Assembly: GCA_001931905.2 (NCBI GenBank) | Contig: MSJI02000389.1 | Location: 1 to 38,127, forward strand | Reading direction: 5' to 3' | From: Cladosporium sp. IMV 00045 | Lineage: Eukaryota; Ascomycota; Dothideomycetes; Cladosporiales; Cladosporiaceae | Length of the DNA: 38,127 nucleotides | Part shown: piece after piece, positions 1 through 9,739 of the stretch | Position numbering within the stretch: the first letter of the stretch is position 1 | How the letters are laid out: each line of letters opens with the position of its first letter | Position numbers and translations under genes: made by a program | Notes under the pieces: model-generated | The model's database searches: none | What the model saw: only the letters and a program-made list of their open reading frames with translations | Told to the model about the DNA's origin: nothing

Positions 1-575
1 CCGCAGTCCTGGTCGCATCGCCGCCGCCGGTTTAGCCCGATCCTTAGCGCGGCCCTTCGCATCGCGCTACTCCAACTCCCACTTCACTAGACGCCCCACT
101 CAATCGGACCAGATTTCCAAGTGCCTGCTCTCTCACACACGGCCCATCCGTCTTCTTCTATCCCACAATCCTCCCACAATATCATACGCTGATACCACCT
201 CCGCCAACGACTCTTCCCCTCCTCCAGCAGAACCCCGCCGATAACGAATATCAACATCCTCCTCTCCACCCTCCCGCCTCCCCTCACCTCACTTGGCCGC
301 CGCCTTCCGCTCCCTCGTACCACCACTGCGCGTGCGAATGTTTTCGCAGACCGCGCAATAGACCGGCCTCCATAGATCATCCTCCCGCATACACATGACG
401 GCCGTGCCCCAACGTCAGAGCCGCACCACGCAGGCGTCGCTGTTCCTCGATCTCAAGTCTCGCTCCTCGACCGCACTCAAGACCACCATCCTCTGATCCG
501 CTTCCGCCGCACACAAGCCGGACAATACCACAGCTTTCGCTTCCCCGCGTGCCGAACGTGGCAATCGAAACCACA
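1..575. other. Leader/promoter of the REG1-like gene, no gene seen
   Basis: This pyrimidine-rich stretch has no convincing coding frame on either strand and most likely holds the promoter and 5' leader of the downstream Reg1-like gene. One CCCCAC at 94-99 fits the complement of the degenerate CreA consensus SYGGRG. That would be interesting for a glucose-repression gene, but a six-base degenerate motif is expected by chance in a region this long. Confidence 0.5.
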
Positions 576-2525
576 ATGGCCGAAGTCTTGACTCCCAACC
601 AGGAGGGCTCCTTCTACGGCTCCCGCAAGTCTTCTCCCGCCCAGTCTTCACTGTTTCTGGGCACATCACCACCTACATCCTCCAGCTCGACTCCGCCCAC
701 GCCCAGACCTATCGTTTCACCTCCGCCATCAGATTTTGCCGAGCACAATGAGCGGATACATCTCCCTGCTGCGAGCTTGCAGCCGTCTAGGACATCAACA
801 TCAGATCTGGCAAGTCTCGCTCGTCAAGATACTACGCCAATCAGCAGTGGCATCTCCCTCGCGGACAAGTACGGACAACAAGACGATTTCGAGGAGGACT
901 ACCCTTGTTTCGACGGATTTCTCCAATCAAGTGAACCAAGCGACTCGAGTGACGAGCAGACCGAATCAAATACTACGGTCTCAGATACCACAGCCTCGGA
1001 TTCCCCCTTACCCACACCCGTAGCGGATGATACCGCTATCAAACAAGAGCCATCACAACATGTCGACTACCTCAGCCACGATTGGAGAGAAGAAGACGTC
1101 TGGTCATCCTGGAGACACATTGTTTCTCAACGAAAGGTTTACGGCCAACAAAGTCGACTGGAGAACGCGGCCTGGCGGACGTGGGTGAAGAGCAAGTACC
1201 ACCTACCGACCGTCAGTCCGGAGACGCTGAATTGGTGAGAATGATTTGATGATGAGTCTTTGCCCGTGTGTGTACTGACCAATATCAGGCTCAAAGAGAG
1301 TGATGTAACCTGGCTGTACGGACCTCTGAAGCCTGCAAACAAACACCCCATCACCAACCATGAGAGCAACACCAGCACAGCCGTCTCCAGAAACACTTCT
1401 TTTACACACAAAAAACCAATTCTCAAGAAGCGTAGCATGTCTGAAGTTATGCTGCAACGGTCAATCTCAGCATCTTCGTTGCTAAAGCAAGCCGCTGCCT
1501 CCATCGAAGCACAGGGCCGCAGATCCGCCCTCAAGAAGTCACATGAACGGACTTATTCGGATTTCGTACCTGGTGCCAATTCAGAAGTGCCAAGCAGAGA
1601 CCAGATCGACTATTTCACCAGCAAAAGCACATCGAGCACTGACACGCCTTCTGAATGCCGCGAGAAGAAACACATTCGCTTCGATGAGAAGGTCGAGCAG
1701 TGCATTGCTGTCGAATGCAAGCGAGTAGACGAAGAAGACGAAGACGAGGCGGTCGAAAGCGAATCTGCCCCCTCCTCCAGCTCAGATAGTGAAGATGACG
1801 GCGTTGTCATGATGAAGCGTTTGAAGCGGCCAAACATCAGAAGAAATACTTCAAGCAACGGTCTGCTTGGCAGCAGGAACAGCTCTCATGGCAATCTCAA
1901 GACGATCGAGACGTTGCCTTCAACTACGCTCAAGTACAAGCACGAGCCCCCGGAAGAAGCCGAGCAGCCGCCAGCATCTGGTCTCACTCGCTCCTGGAGC
2001 TCAAGCAAACTCAGCCCGAGTGCAAGCCAAGAGACTCTTCGACCTGCGAGGCCTAGTCGCAACTTTCTGATTGAGCCGGAAGAGGATGATGCTGGTACTG
2101 CCGCCTCTTCTGGATGGTCTTTTGGCGCGTCAAACCCCAAGTCATCTCTCGGCGCTGCTGCCTCTCCCTCGGAGGAGTCCCCTCCAACTCTCACCAGTCC
2201 TAGCTCGTCTCGCAGCGCTGCCAACGCCGCTGCTGTTCATCAGGCTCGTGCCAACGGCGGTTACACCATCTCGCGCGATTCTTTCGACGACGACGAAGAT
2301 GAAGCTATTCGCCGTGCGTACGGACTGCAGCCTTCTTCATCTACCGAGTCTGCTGAGCCATGCGAAATGGAAGGCATGCGCCGGACGGAAAGCGGCATGT
2401 TCATGCCCTACGAGGAAGACGAAGACGACCTGATGGCAGCGGGCATGTTCGGCAGGTTGTCCGAGACCGTCAACACCGCAAGAGACATCGCACATGTGCT
2501 CTGGAACGTCGGATGGCGCAAGTGA
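576..2525 (+). CDS. REG1: Reg1/Hex2-like regulatory subunit of protein phosphatase 1
   Basis: Coding 576-1234 and 1289-2525, 631 residues. The intron (1235-1288) has a GTGAG donor, an ACTGAC branch point and a TCAG acceptor. The ATG at 576 sits in a strong context (CCACAATGGC); a frame extension to 549 has only GTG. Residues about 164-235 (WREEDVW, then RLENAAWRTW) match the conserved Trp/Arg-rich DUF1752-type region of fungal Reg1-like proteins. Residues 347-351 (KHIRF, followed by DEKVEQC) form the RVxF-type PP1 docking motif seen in yeast Reg1. The rest is Ser-rich and acidic, probably disordered. In yeast Reg1 directs PP1 (Glc7) to the Snf1 kinase in glucose repression, acting in the cytosol and nucleus; the same role here is inferred from the two conserved blocks. 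Confidence 0.9.
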
Positions 2526-4175
2526 ACGCCACCACCGCTCTGTATATACGAAGATGCTGACGTCAGCCTGCATCGCCAATATCTCCCGCCATATCTCGCT
2601 GTATGAACGCCATCTATTAATGTCTAGGCGAATCTGCAGCGATAGAAGGCCTGGAACATTGGTTTTCAAATGCATGGCTACATCACTCGGCAAGAGATTC
2701 GACGGCGGCATGCGAGAAGGAAGACCCGGACGGTAGCGGCTGCCAAGCTCAGCTCCTTTAATCCGACTGATCAAACGTTGCGCGTGATCCTCGGCATACG
2801 GGAAGCACGCATACGCCTGCGGTTCGTCTATCTACACCGGTCTACGTGAGGAAGAACATCCTATCCGGCACGGAAGCCTCGAGCACGTCAATCAGATCCT
2901 CCTCGACCGGAGCTGCACGACGCAGCCCGTCCATCCACGCCTCGCCATCGACCTTGACGAACATCCTCCACCCTTCCTCGCTCCGACGAGGCCTCTCCCT
3001 CACCAACACGCTCCCTGGAAAACGACTCGATTCGGCAGAGCGATCAGCGCTCCTGTGTTTCCGGCTTTTTCCAGGTCTCTCCAATTCCCATGATCTCTTC
3101 TCTTCCTTCTCGCGCAACTTTGATTTTCCGAAACCCCCAACTCTGCTTTGTTTTTTTGATGGGGGGAAACTTAATAGAGGAGCGGGTTTTGTTTGCTTTT
3201 TTTGTTTCTGCATGTATTTGTGTTTCTAGGATTTTTCTGGTTTATGGAGACGGCTACAAAACTTGATAGCTCCTGCTGGTTGGCAAATGCCGGCGGAGGC
3301 TTTTTCTGGGGACTGGAGAGGGCGGGGTTTTGCATCGCATCATTATGGGGGTATTCTAGAGGAGAGGCTTACTTAGAGGTGGAGATGGGGATGGGGAGAA
3401 GGTGTGGATAGGCAAAGGAGGCAGATATGGGTTGTCAGAGCTAAGGGGTCGGCTTGGGTGTAATTCTTTTTTTTTGCGTGCGCGAGAGAAGGAGAATACT
3501 GAGATGTGATGTGAGAAGAGAAATCGAAATACATGTTACAATATCGTATCGATTATCATGACGCGAGTTCGTTCGGTGGCCTTCACTTGTCGTTTGTGGA
3601 ATGTGTGATATCTACCTGTTTTGTTATCGGAGGGCTTAGTGAGTGATGGAGAGGGCAAAGCCGTATGCGACTGTAATTGAGAACCACGAATACCGAAACT
3701 TTCCCATTTCCAGATCTGAGCTCACGACATTAGCGTTTCCCGAAAAACAATGCACGAGTCCAATCCTCGCCATACACCCAGATTGTAGGTCATCCCCAAT
3801 CGTCACTCGAGCGAGGTGGGAAGTCAAAAGCAGAGCCCGCCCGGCTTTTCTTCGGCCACCCGCGCCCGCAGCGGACTTCACTGTTTAGAAGCGCAGCGTC
3901 GCGCGACTCAAGGCCTCGTTCCATATTCTTTGCGCCGTCGACCTTTTCAAGTGCTGAAAGGGCTTCCTGTTCACTCAACTCACTCGCTCATACTGCCCAG
4001 GCCCACTACGCTGAAATCTGGATTTCTCGAAAGCGAACCGACACTCGGATCCCGCGCCGTGCTCAGTGAGACAACCACAACGACTCTCCCAAAAGACCAA
4101 CACCACCCAACTCGCTACCTCCCACACCTCACACCCACCACCGGCGCCTCCCGCGCCCAAACAAAGAAGGCAAGA
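2526..4175. other. Long intergenic region between REG1 and RPB7
   Basis: Apart from the doubtful minus-strand frame at 2842-3213, I see no gene in this 1.65 kb. It holds T-rich tracts (about 3150-3220 and 3465-3476), consistent with a 3' UTR or minus-strand A-rich sequence. A pyrimidine-rich stretch (about 4050-4175) directly precedes the RPB7 start. The RPB7 frame is open upstream to 3816 but contains no in-frame ATG, so an N-terminal extension is unlikely. Confidence 0.5.
2842..3213 (-). CDS. Doubtful small hypothetical protein
   Basis: This 123-codon minus-strand frame has a coding look only in its last 60 codons (2842-about 3015). There the third positions are mostly G or C and the protein is mixed in composition (EEGWRMFVKVDGEAWMDGL, ending VPDRMFFLT). 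The first half is Lys/Ser/Pro-rich and lies on a T-rich plus strand, so if the gene is real its true start is probably in an upstream exon that I could not place with good splice sites. I recognise no family. It lies between REG1 (tail to tail) and the RPB7 promoter. Confidence 0.3.
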   Translation of the reverse strand: MQKQKKQTKPAPLLSFPPSKKQSRVGGFGKSKLREKEEKRSWELERPGKSRKHRSADRSAESSRFPGSVLVRERPRRSEEGWRMFVKVDGEAWMDGLRRAAPVEEDLIDVLEASVPDRMFFLT

Positions 4176-4868
4176 ATGTTCTTCGTGCACGAAATGGAAG
4201 AGCGCATCCCGCTGCACCCCTCGTACTTCTCCTCCGAAGCGCCCGACAGCATCCGCGAGCTGCTGTACAAGCGCAAGGAGGGCACCAACACGGGCACGAT
4301 GATGATCGTACGGATCATCGGGATCATGGAAATCAGCGAGCCGAAAGTCGCCCCCGGCACCGGCATGGCTATGTACACCATCAGCTACCGCGCGGTGGTC
4401 TGGCAGCCGTTTCGCGGGGAGGTGGTTGATGGGGAAGTGTCGCAGGTGGTCGCGAATGGGTTTTTTGTGGATGTGGGCGCGCTGGGGGTTTTTGTTAGTA
4501 AGGCGGTGAGTTCTTTTGGCTCTCTTCCTTTTTTGGGGGAATGGTTGTTTGGGGATTGGAAATGCTTGGGTCGTAGGACAGGGGAGTGGGAGCATGGAAG
4601 TGCTGACAGTCTCACACAGATGATCCCAAGCTCGCTCAAGTACTCGGTCGAAGGCGCCACGCCTTCCTTCGCCGACAACGAGGGCCAGATCGTCGAGGCC
4701 GGCTCGCAGGTGCGCCTGCGCATCAAGGGCATCCGCTCCGAGTTGAACCAGATGTATGCTATCGGCAGCATCAGGGAAGATTACCTGGGGTATGAATCGC
4801 CTGGATTGTCTGTGGTGATAGTGATCGGTTTTGCTGACGATATTCATTGCAGTCCTCTTATGCAGTAG
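4176..4868 (+). CDS. RPB7: DNA-directed RNA polymerase II subunit Rpb7
   Basis: Coding 4176-4505, 4620-4789 and 4853-4868, 171 residues, the same length as I recall for yeast Rpb7. It starts MFFVHEMEERIPLHPSYF, the family N terminus. It contains YRAVVWQPFRGEVVDG leading into the S1/OB-fold half, and ends in AIGSIREDYLG plus four residues. Both introns have GCTGAC branch points. Rpb7 pairs with Rpb4 to form the stalk of polymerase II, which binds nascent RNA and helps initiation. Intron 1 is 114 bp, a multiple of three and free of stops, so it would read through if retained. The last exon has only 16 coding bases. The Rpb7 identity over the paralogues (Rpc25, Rpa43) rests on length and the ending. 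Confidence 0.95.
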   Translation: MFFVHEMEERIPLHPSYFSSEAPDSIRELLYKRKEGTNTGTMMIVRIIGIMEISEPKVAPGTGMAMYTISYRAVVWQPFRGEVVDGEVSQVVANGFFVDVGALGVFVSKAVSSFGSLPFLGEWLFGDWKCLGRRTGEWEHGSADSLTQMIPSSLKYSVEGATPSFADNEGQIVEAGSQVRLRIKGIRSELNQMYAIGSIREDYLGYESPGLSVVIVIGFADDIHCSPLMQ

Positions 4869-5616
4869 GCCAGGTGCGCTAGGCTTGCTGTGCTTGTGCG
4901 ATCTGCACGGAGTGAGCTGAAAATGCTGCTATTGTCTTTGTTTTTTGTGCCATCAGCAGTTGTTGCTGGCAGAGTGTACCACCAAACATTTGTTTTATGG
5001 GACTTTCAGCGAGGCGTTGGAGAGGATTGGTTACAGGGACGTATTTCGGAAAAGCATTCAAAAGCGGAAAAAACACAAGGGGGAAACGTTATGGGAAGAT
5101 TGGTAAGTGAGCGAGGGGCAAAGAATGTGGTCTTTGTTTTATTATTATCTATGTTCGAATATCCAAGATACCCGAATTAAAAACTTCAATTAACCATTCA
5201 TGGACTCAAGTCCCTGTTCTCGTTGGATTTGACGTTCCGACATCAATTGTTTTGTACGTGCATGTAGGAGTTATACGATCTTGAGAAAGAACTACAGCTA
5301 CTCCGGCTTTTCGCGTTTCCTACATTGCACCATAGTATGTATATTCAAGAGATAGCACGGCATGGCTATAGCTTGTGAGTTATTATCCAGAATATCTCTA
5401 CGCCTAATCCCAGCTCGACAGGCAATTCCCTTCCCCAAATCCCCGGGCAAAATTTTGGAGTCAGCGTAAAAGCTGGAGAAATGATCTGCTTTTCGTAACA
5501 CCAACCCATTTCGTCTCAACATTGAAACTAACGAGACGAGCCAAAAAGATGAATGCGGCGGTATATCGACTGGATTAATGTAAAAAAGTAATCGCTCTCA
5601 CAGAGAGAACAGCTTA
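4869..5616. other. Intergenic region, RPB7 3' side to tRNA-Arg
   Basis: No convincing gene. An 85-codon frame at 4923-5180 starts with a hydrophobic stretch but lies in the expected RPB7 3' UTR and is not called. The right end holds the polymerase III termination signal of the tRNA gene. Confidence 0.5.
5582..5587 (-). terminator. RNA polymerase III terminator of tRNA-Arg
   Basis: Six T residues on the minus strand, 29 bases beyond the mature 3' end of tRNA-Arg(ACG). This is the first run of four or more Ts downstream, so it is the likely polymerase III stop. Confidence 0.7.
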
Positions 5617-5688
5617 TGACCGACGCAGGGATCGAACCTGCACTCTCTTGATTCGTAGTCAAGCGCCTTGCCATTGGGCCAGCCGGCC
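5617..5688 (-). tRNA. tRNA-Arg (anticodon ACG)
   Basis: A complete 72-base cloverleaf without intron. The seven-base acceptor stem pairs fully (GGCCGGC with GTCGGTC, allowing G-U), and the discriminator base is A. The anticodon stem CTTGA/TCAAG encloses the loop CTACGAA with anticodon ACG at 5654-5656. The T stem GCAGG/CCTGC carries loop TTCGATC, which is also the B box. A34 would be edited to inosine to read CGU, CGC and CGA. CCA is not encoded, as expected for a eukaryotic nuclear tRNA. Confidence 0.97.
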
Positions 5689-5940
5689 TTGTTTGCTGGA
5701 TATGAACTTGATCATTGGTGTTGAGTCCAAGAACACAGCCTGCTGATGTCTCTTCCTAACACGTTCACAACATCAACGATGGCTGGTATGCAAAGGTCGC
5801 TGGTATAGTCGTATGCGATATAGGTACTGTCCAGTGGTTCCAGTCCAATTATTCTTCCAGTGCATCCTTTGTCGGAAGAACAACATGCGTGCACCACGGT
5901 GCATCTAACGCGGCTGGTAACATCCTCCGGCAAGTCGCAT

Positions 5941-6999
5941 TCATATTACCTTCTCGAACATATCCCTCAAGACCGGGTCCTCGCTCGGACTCGGTTTCAA
6001 CTTCTGCGTGACCGGCCTCGCAGCCTCGTTCACAGCATCCCCAACAGCCACCACCATCTTGCCGTACCCACGGGACTGATACTCGATATACCGATAGTTC
6101 TGCGCGACCACCAACGCAACCATCAGCACCACGAACGCCGCCAAAGAACCCCAAGTGATATGCCACTGCTTCCTGCGCTTCGCCTGCACCTCCCTATACC
6201 CCCTCTCATACTCCTCGACCCGCACCCTCGCCCCCTCCAAGCGCTCATTCAACCCCTCCGTCTTCGCCTTCGCCTCCGCCAGCCTCGCCACATACCCATC
6301 GATCGTCTCCTCCTGTGCCTTGAACTCCCCAAACCCACCTAAAGTCTTCTCCGTACTCCCCCTCAGCTCCCCCGTGTCTCTCTCAAACCCCTCCCTCGCC
6401 TCCCTACTTTCGTCCGACAACCGCTGCATCTCCGCCAGCGTGTTGCGCATACTCTCCGCCTTCTCCAGAATGCTGTAGTACGTATCGTCCAGCTGCCTCG
6501 TATTCCGCATCCCCAACTCCTCCACCGTCCTGAGCGCATTGCCCAACTCCCTCTCCCGCCTTTCATTCTCCCTCCGCAGCCGCGCCACATCCGCAGGTTT
6601 CACCGCGCGCTTCTCCGCTTCCGCCTGCTGCGCCGCGAAATCCCAGTCTTGCCCCAGCTGGGTTTGCGGATTCGCGCTGCCACGCCTGCTGCTTTCGGTG
6701 CTGTTGCGCTTGTCAGCGCGCTCGCTGCGCCGGAGGAGGGCGTCGAACGAAACCGGCGGCTTGATGTCTATGGCGGATTGCACGGTGTCTTTGGCAGCGT
6801 TGCGGACGGAGCGGTGAGGTTTATGTCCGTGGGCGCGCGAGCGGATGCTGTGGGCGTGGAGTTTCTTGGAGAGGTTGCGGGTGTGAGAGCGTTCGGGTTG
6901 CGGTTGCGGTTGTGGTTGTTGCTCTGCGGTTTCGCTGCGGGATAGTGTGGACTTTGAGTGGTTTGTATGCTGCCTGTGATGGGGATGTGATTGTTCCAT
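5941..6999 (-). CDS. Coiled-coil protein with one C-terminal membrane segment, function unknown
   Basis: Single exon, 352 residues. The ATG at 6999 has the context CTCACAATGGAA; the frame extends to 7059 but a second ATG at 7032 has a poorer context. Residues 1-130 are basic and low in complexity, with a His-rich start and a QPQPQPQP run. Residues about 135-275 are rich in Glu, Arg and Ala with heptad-like spacing, indicating a coiled coil. A basic patch (AKRRKQW, 273-279) precedes one hydrophobic segment at 281-300, followed by about 50 residues. There is no signal peptide, so a coiled-coil cytoplasmic (or nucleoplasmic) domain anchored in an ER or nuclear-envelope type membrane is plausible. 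I recognise no named family. Confidence 0.85.
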   Translation of the reverse strand: MEQSHPHHRQHTNHSKSTLSRSETAEQQPQPQPQPERSHTRNLSKKLHAHSIRSRAHGHKPHRSVRNAAKDTVQSAIDIKPPVSFDALLRRSERADKRNSTESSRRGSANPQTQLGQDWDFAAQQAEAEKRAVKPADVARLRRENERRERELGNALRTVEELGMRNTRQLDDTYYSILEKAESMRNTLAEMQRLSDESREAREGFERDTGELRGSTEKTLGGFGEFKAQEETIDGYVARLAEAKAKTEGLNERLEGARVRVEEYERGYREVQAKRRKQWHITWGSLAAFVVLMVALVVAQNYRYIEYQSRGYGKMVVAVGDAVNEAARPVTQKLKPSPSEDPVLRDMFEKVI

Positions 7000-7310
7000 T
7001 GTGAGTTTGTGGTTATGTGTGGTTGGGTGCATGTGGTGTTGGGATGGGAGTACTTTCAAACGCCGATGGTGTTGATGTTGAGCTTCGACCTCGTCCGAGG
7101 CTGGAGCCAGCTTCCGAGACCGAGAAGTACGGCACTATGTTCAACGCATATGGTAGGGGAATATGTGGCTATGAGGAAGACAAGACTCGTTGGACGAAAT
7201 TAATTTAGTGTCAGGTCGCAAAAGTAGGACATGATCAACAACGATGTCGTGCGTGGCTGCAATTAGAGCTATATTCTTGATCCAATCAATCTCGATAAAT
7301 CATCACACAT
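7000..7310. other. Short intergenic region downstream of EMC3
   Basis: Between two minus-strand genes. It should hold the EMC3 3' UTR (right part) and the promoter of the coiled-coil protein (left part). No gene or repeat seen. Confidence 0.5.
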
Positions 7311-8201
7311 CTATACACCAAGCTTCGCAAGCAACCGATCCTCCACACCCTCCAGGATATACTTGTGGTCAATGACCTCCAAGTTCTCACCCTCTGCATT
7401 GAACAGCTTCGTCGGGTCTTCAGCGCCACCCATGGGGTTGGCGTTGCCCATTTGTGCCTGCTGCATTTGCTGCGTCATCTGGTTTGCGGCATTCTTGCTG
7501 CCAAGGATGAAGTTGTACACGGGCTGCAGGCCAAAAAGTGTGAGGAAGTACCACGAGAGCGAGGACACCCATCTGACGTCCAAATCGCGGGTGCCGACAC
7601 CGGCTTGCAGCATTTGCTTGAATTGAGGGGTGAGGGGGAAGGGTAGTTTCACTGGAAGGACGTTAGCGGCTGTTGTTATGAAGATTATTGCAAGATGCAC
7701 ATACTGATCACGTAGCCGCTGAAGAAAGCGTTGATCCAGCCCATAATCAAAGTCTGAGGCACCATCATGGCGACGTTGCCCTTCATCATTCCCATCATGC
7801 CCTCCATCATGGCCGGATCACTCATGGGGTTCGGCTTGGGCTTGTTCGACGCATCCGGATCAGCCAGGAATTTGCCCTCTTTCGTGCCCTCGAGGAAAGC
7901 CTCCTTGCGGCGCTCGAAAGCGGCTTTGGAAACTTGCTGGTAGTTGTTGCGGAGGTTCTGGGCGCGGTGCAGGGAGCGCTGCTCGCGGATTTTCAGGAGG
8001 GGTTGGCGCTTGGGTGCGGACTGAAGTAATGTGCTCAGGTAGTGGCGGAGAATACCAGTGAGGATCATAACCACGGTGATTGGGAGGAGGATCCAGTAGC
8101 TGGTTGATTGCTGTTAGTGAGGTTCCCATGATTGTCGTCGCGGGCGGAACGTACAAAAGCGCAGGATCCCGGTGGATCTGCTGCTCTACTGGGCCTGCCA
8201 T
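7311..8201 (-). CDS. EMC3: ER membrane protein complex subunit 3
   Basis: Coding 8155-8201, 7705-8099 and 7311-7651 read on the minus strand, 260 residues. Introns of 55 and 53 bp carry ACTAAC and GCTAAC branch points. The first exon is only 47 bases (MAGPVEQQIHRDPAL) and the second opens with the first membrane segment (FYWILLPITVVMILTG). Conserved EMC3 features follow: KIREQRSLHRAQNLRNN, a Met-rich stretch (MMEGMMGMMKGN), a second membrane segment, then KLPFPLTPQFKQMLQ and WVSSLSWYFL. EMC3 belongs to the Oxa1/YidC/TMCO1 insertase family and forms the core of the complex that inserts tail-anchored and multi-pass proteins into the ER. It is divergent from SPC2 over a 263-bp promoter. Confidence 0.95.
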
Positions 8202-8464
8202 TGCTGCGACGTGGAGGATGTGTCTCCGTCGAGTGGTGGCGCGAGTATCCGGGCGTGGTCGTGGTGCTGGCTTGTCTTCCTGACTGATGGTGAACGTGAG
8301 CTTCGAGCAAGCGCAACATCTCCCAGCGCCAAGCATCCAACTTCAGGACAGCTTGACCATACGATCAACGATCACAAACAACCACGACTGAACGTTTGCC
8401 AGCTGCACAACACGATTATTAGAGTCAACAATTCATTCCGGCTCGTTCGAACGGATCGATCAAC
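8202..8464. promoter_or_regulatory. Shared divergent promoter of EMC3 and SPC2
   Basis: These 263 bases separate two start codons that point away from each other, so both promoters lie here. ACGTG cores, the centre of the unfolded-protein-response element bound by Hac1, occur at 8209-8213 (as GACGTGG, one base from TGACGTGG over eight) and 8294-8298. Co-regulation by ER stress is only a guess from these short motifs and the function of the two genes. Confidence 0.55.
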
Positions 8465-9183
8465 ATGGCTGACACCAAAATATCGCCGTACTCTCTGCCA
8501 GACCTCAAAAACACCACCGATGACGCGCTTGGCAATTATCTACGAGGCATTGGATTCAAGCAGGACAACAGCAAGACCGATATCAAGCTCGTCACTGGAT
8601 ACTCGGCTGTGATCATCGCGGCAGCGACTTTTGTGGCAGACTACAAGCTCGGCTGGGAAGCAACCAAAGGCTGGACTGCCGTTGCGGTCGTTGCTTATGC
8701 GGTCCTGAACGGCTTCTTCACTTACTGGCTGTGGTTCGTCGAGAATGGATTGGTGTTTGAGGGCAACAAGGATGGCAGGAAGGTATGATTTAATCCTGTC
8801 TAACATCACGGACCAAACAAGCTAACATTGCACAACAGGTGTCCATCCGCTCCAAGACCCAAAAGAACGACCCGACCTACTACCTCGACGTGACAACCTC
8901 TTCCACCTCCGACACGCCGAGCACGAGACAGATCAAAACTTCATTCACGACTTGGTTCACCGCGGACGGATACTTCGTCGCTAAGCCTTTCCAGCAATGG
9001 CTCGCGAGCAGCGTCGATGCGGTTGGAGATGTGGACACGAAGAGCGCTCTGCGCGACGAGCGTGACGAGCTCGCAGCACCCGGCCCCAATACAGATTTTG
9101 TTGCTTCAGCTGCACTTGGCGAGACTCAGGCGACTGGTGCGGACACAGGAAAGAGCGGCAAGAAGACGAAGAAGAGAGGCTAG
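8465..9183 (+). CDS. SPC2: Signal peptidase complex subunit 2
   Basis: Coding 8465-8782 and 8839-9183, 220 residues. The intron has a GTATGA donor, a GCTAAC branch point and an ACAG acceptor. Residues about 43-60 and 69-93 form the two membrane segments of the SPC25/SPCS2 family, separated by a short lumenal turn (YKLGWEATKGW). Before them is the family motif DDALGNYLRG, after them VEGNGLV-like sequence (VENGLVFEG) and a YYLDVTT block. The C terminus is Lys-rich (SGKKTKKRG), cytosolic in this family. Spc2 is a non-catalytic subunit that links signal peptidase to the Sec61 translocon. The start ATG has the context ATCAACATGGCT. Confidence 0.92.
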
Positions 9184-9328
9184 ACGGACAGATCAGTGGT
9201 TCGCGAAAGTAATACAGAGCAAGAAATGATACCAAGACGTCTCAAAGAATCGGTTTGCCAACAATGAGCGAGAAGCGTTGTCCTTCCACATCCCAACCTC
9301 ACCCTCACCCTCATACTCACCTCATCTC

Positions 9329-9739
9329 TCACCACCCACCAAACCATCCCAACAACCCACCCCCCAACCCCACCCCCACCAGCGCAAAAGGCCAATGATT
9401 CCACTCCCCCTGCCCGTTCTGCAAGCGCGTAATGCACCCATCCACACCCGCCACAACCACGCCCGAAATGCTGAGCCAGCCCAAAATCTCGCGGTGCCCG
9501 AAGTACCAGGCGATCAGCGTCGGCAGGCCGAAGGCGACGTTGCGCGCGCCGTAGATTCGCATCAGGTTGTCGACCAGGCGCTGCGCTTCGGCGTCCTGGG
9601 GAGTGCGGAACTGGAGCAGGTTGAGGGCGGTGCGGGGGTGCAGGATCGCGTTGATGCCGAGCAGGGTGGGTGCGAGGCTGATCAGGGCGGCGGTGTTGGG
9701 GAGGACTGGGGAGGCGGGGGAGAGGATTGAAGGAGCCAT
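9329..9739 (-). CDS. DUF4267-type small membrane protein
   Basis: Single exon, 136 residues, ATG at 9737-9739. The protein is mostly hydrophobic with about four possible membrane segments (around 17-33, 67-83, 86-102 and 116-133). The pattern LGINAILHPRTALNLLQF, then IYGARNVAFG and GWLSISGVVVAGVDG, fits the fungal DUF4267 family of small integral membrane proteins, which has no established function. It ends tail to tail with SPC2, 145 bases apart. Confidence 0.85.
   Translation of the reverse strand: MAPSILSPASPVLPNTAALISLAPTLLGINAILHPRTALNLLQFRTPQDAEAQRLVDNLMRIYGARNVAFGLPTLIAWYFGHREILGWLSISGVVVAGVDGCITRLQNGQGEWNHWPFALVGVGLGGGLLGWFGGW

Noticed and set aside
3816..4175. An N-terminal extension of RPB7 in the open upstream frame
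   Set aside because: The frame contains no ATG, and the protein starting at 4176 already has the full family length.
3975..4847. A 290-codon open frame antisense to RPB7
   Set aside because: It mirrors the GC-rich codons of RPB7 and spans its introns; RPB7 is certain and the antisense protein has no family features.
4923..5180. An 85-codon frame beginning with a signal-peptide-like stretch
   Set aside because: It lies in the expected 3' UTR of RPB7, has no cysteine pattern of small secreted proteins and no coding bias.
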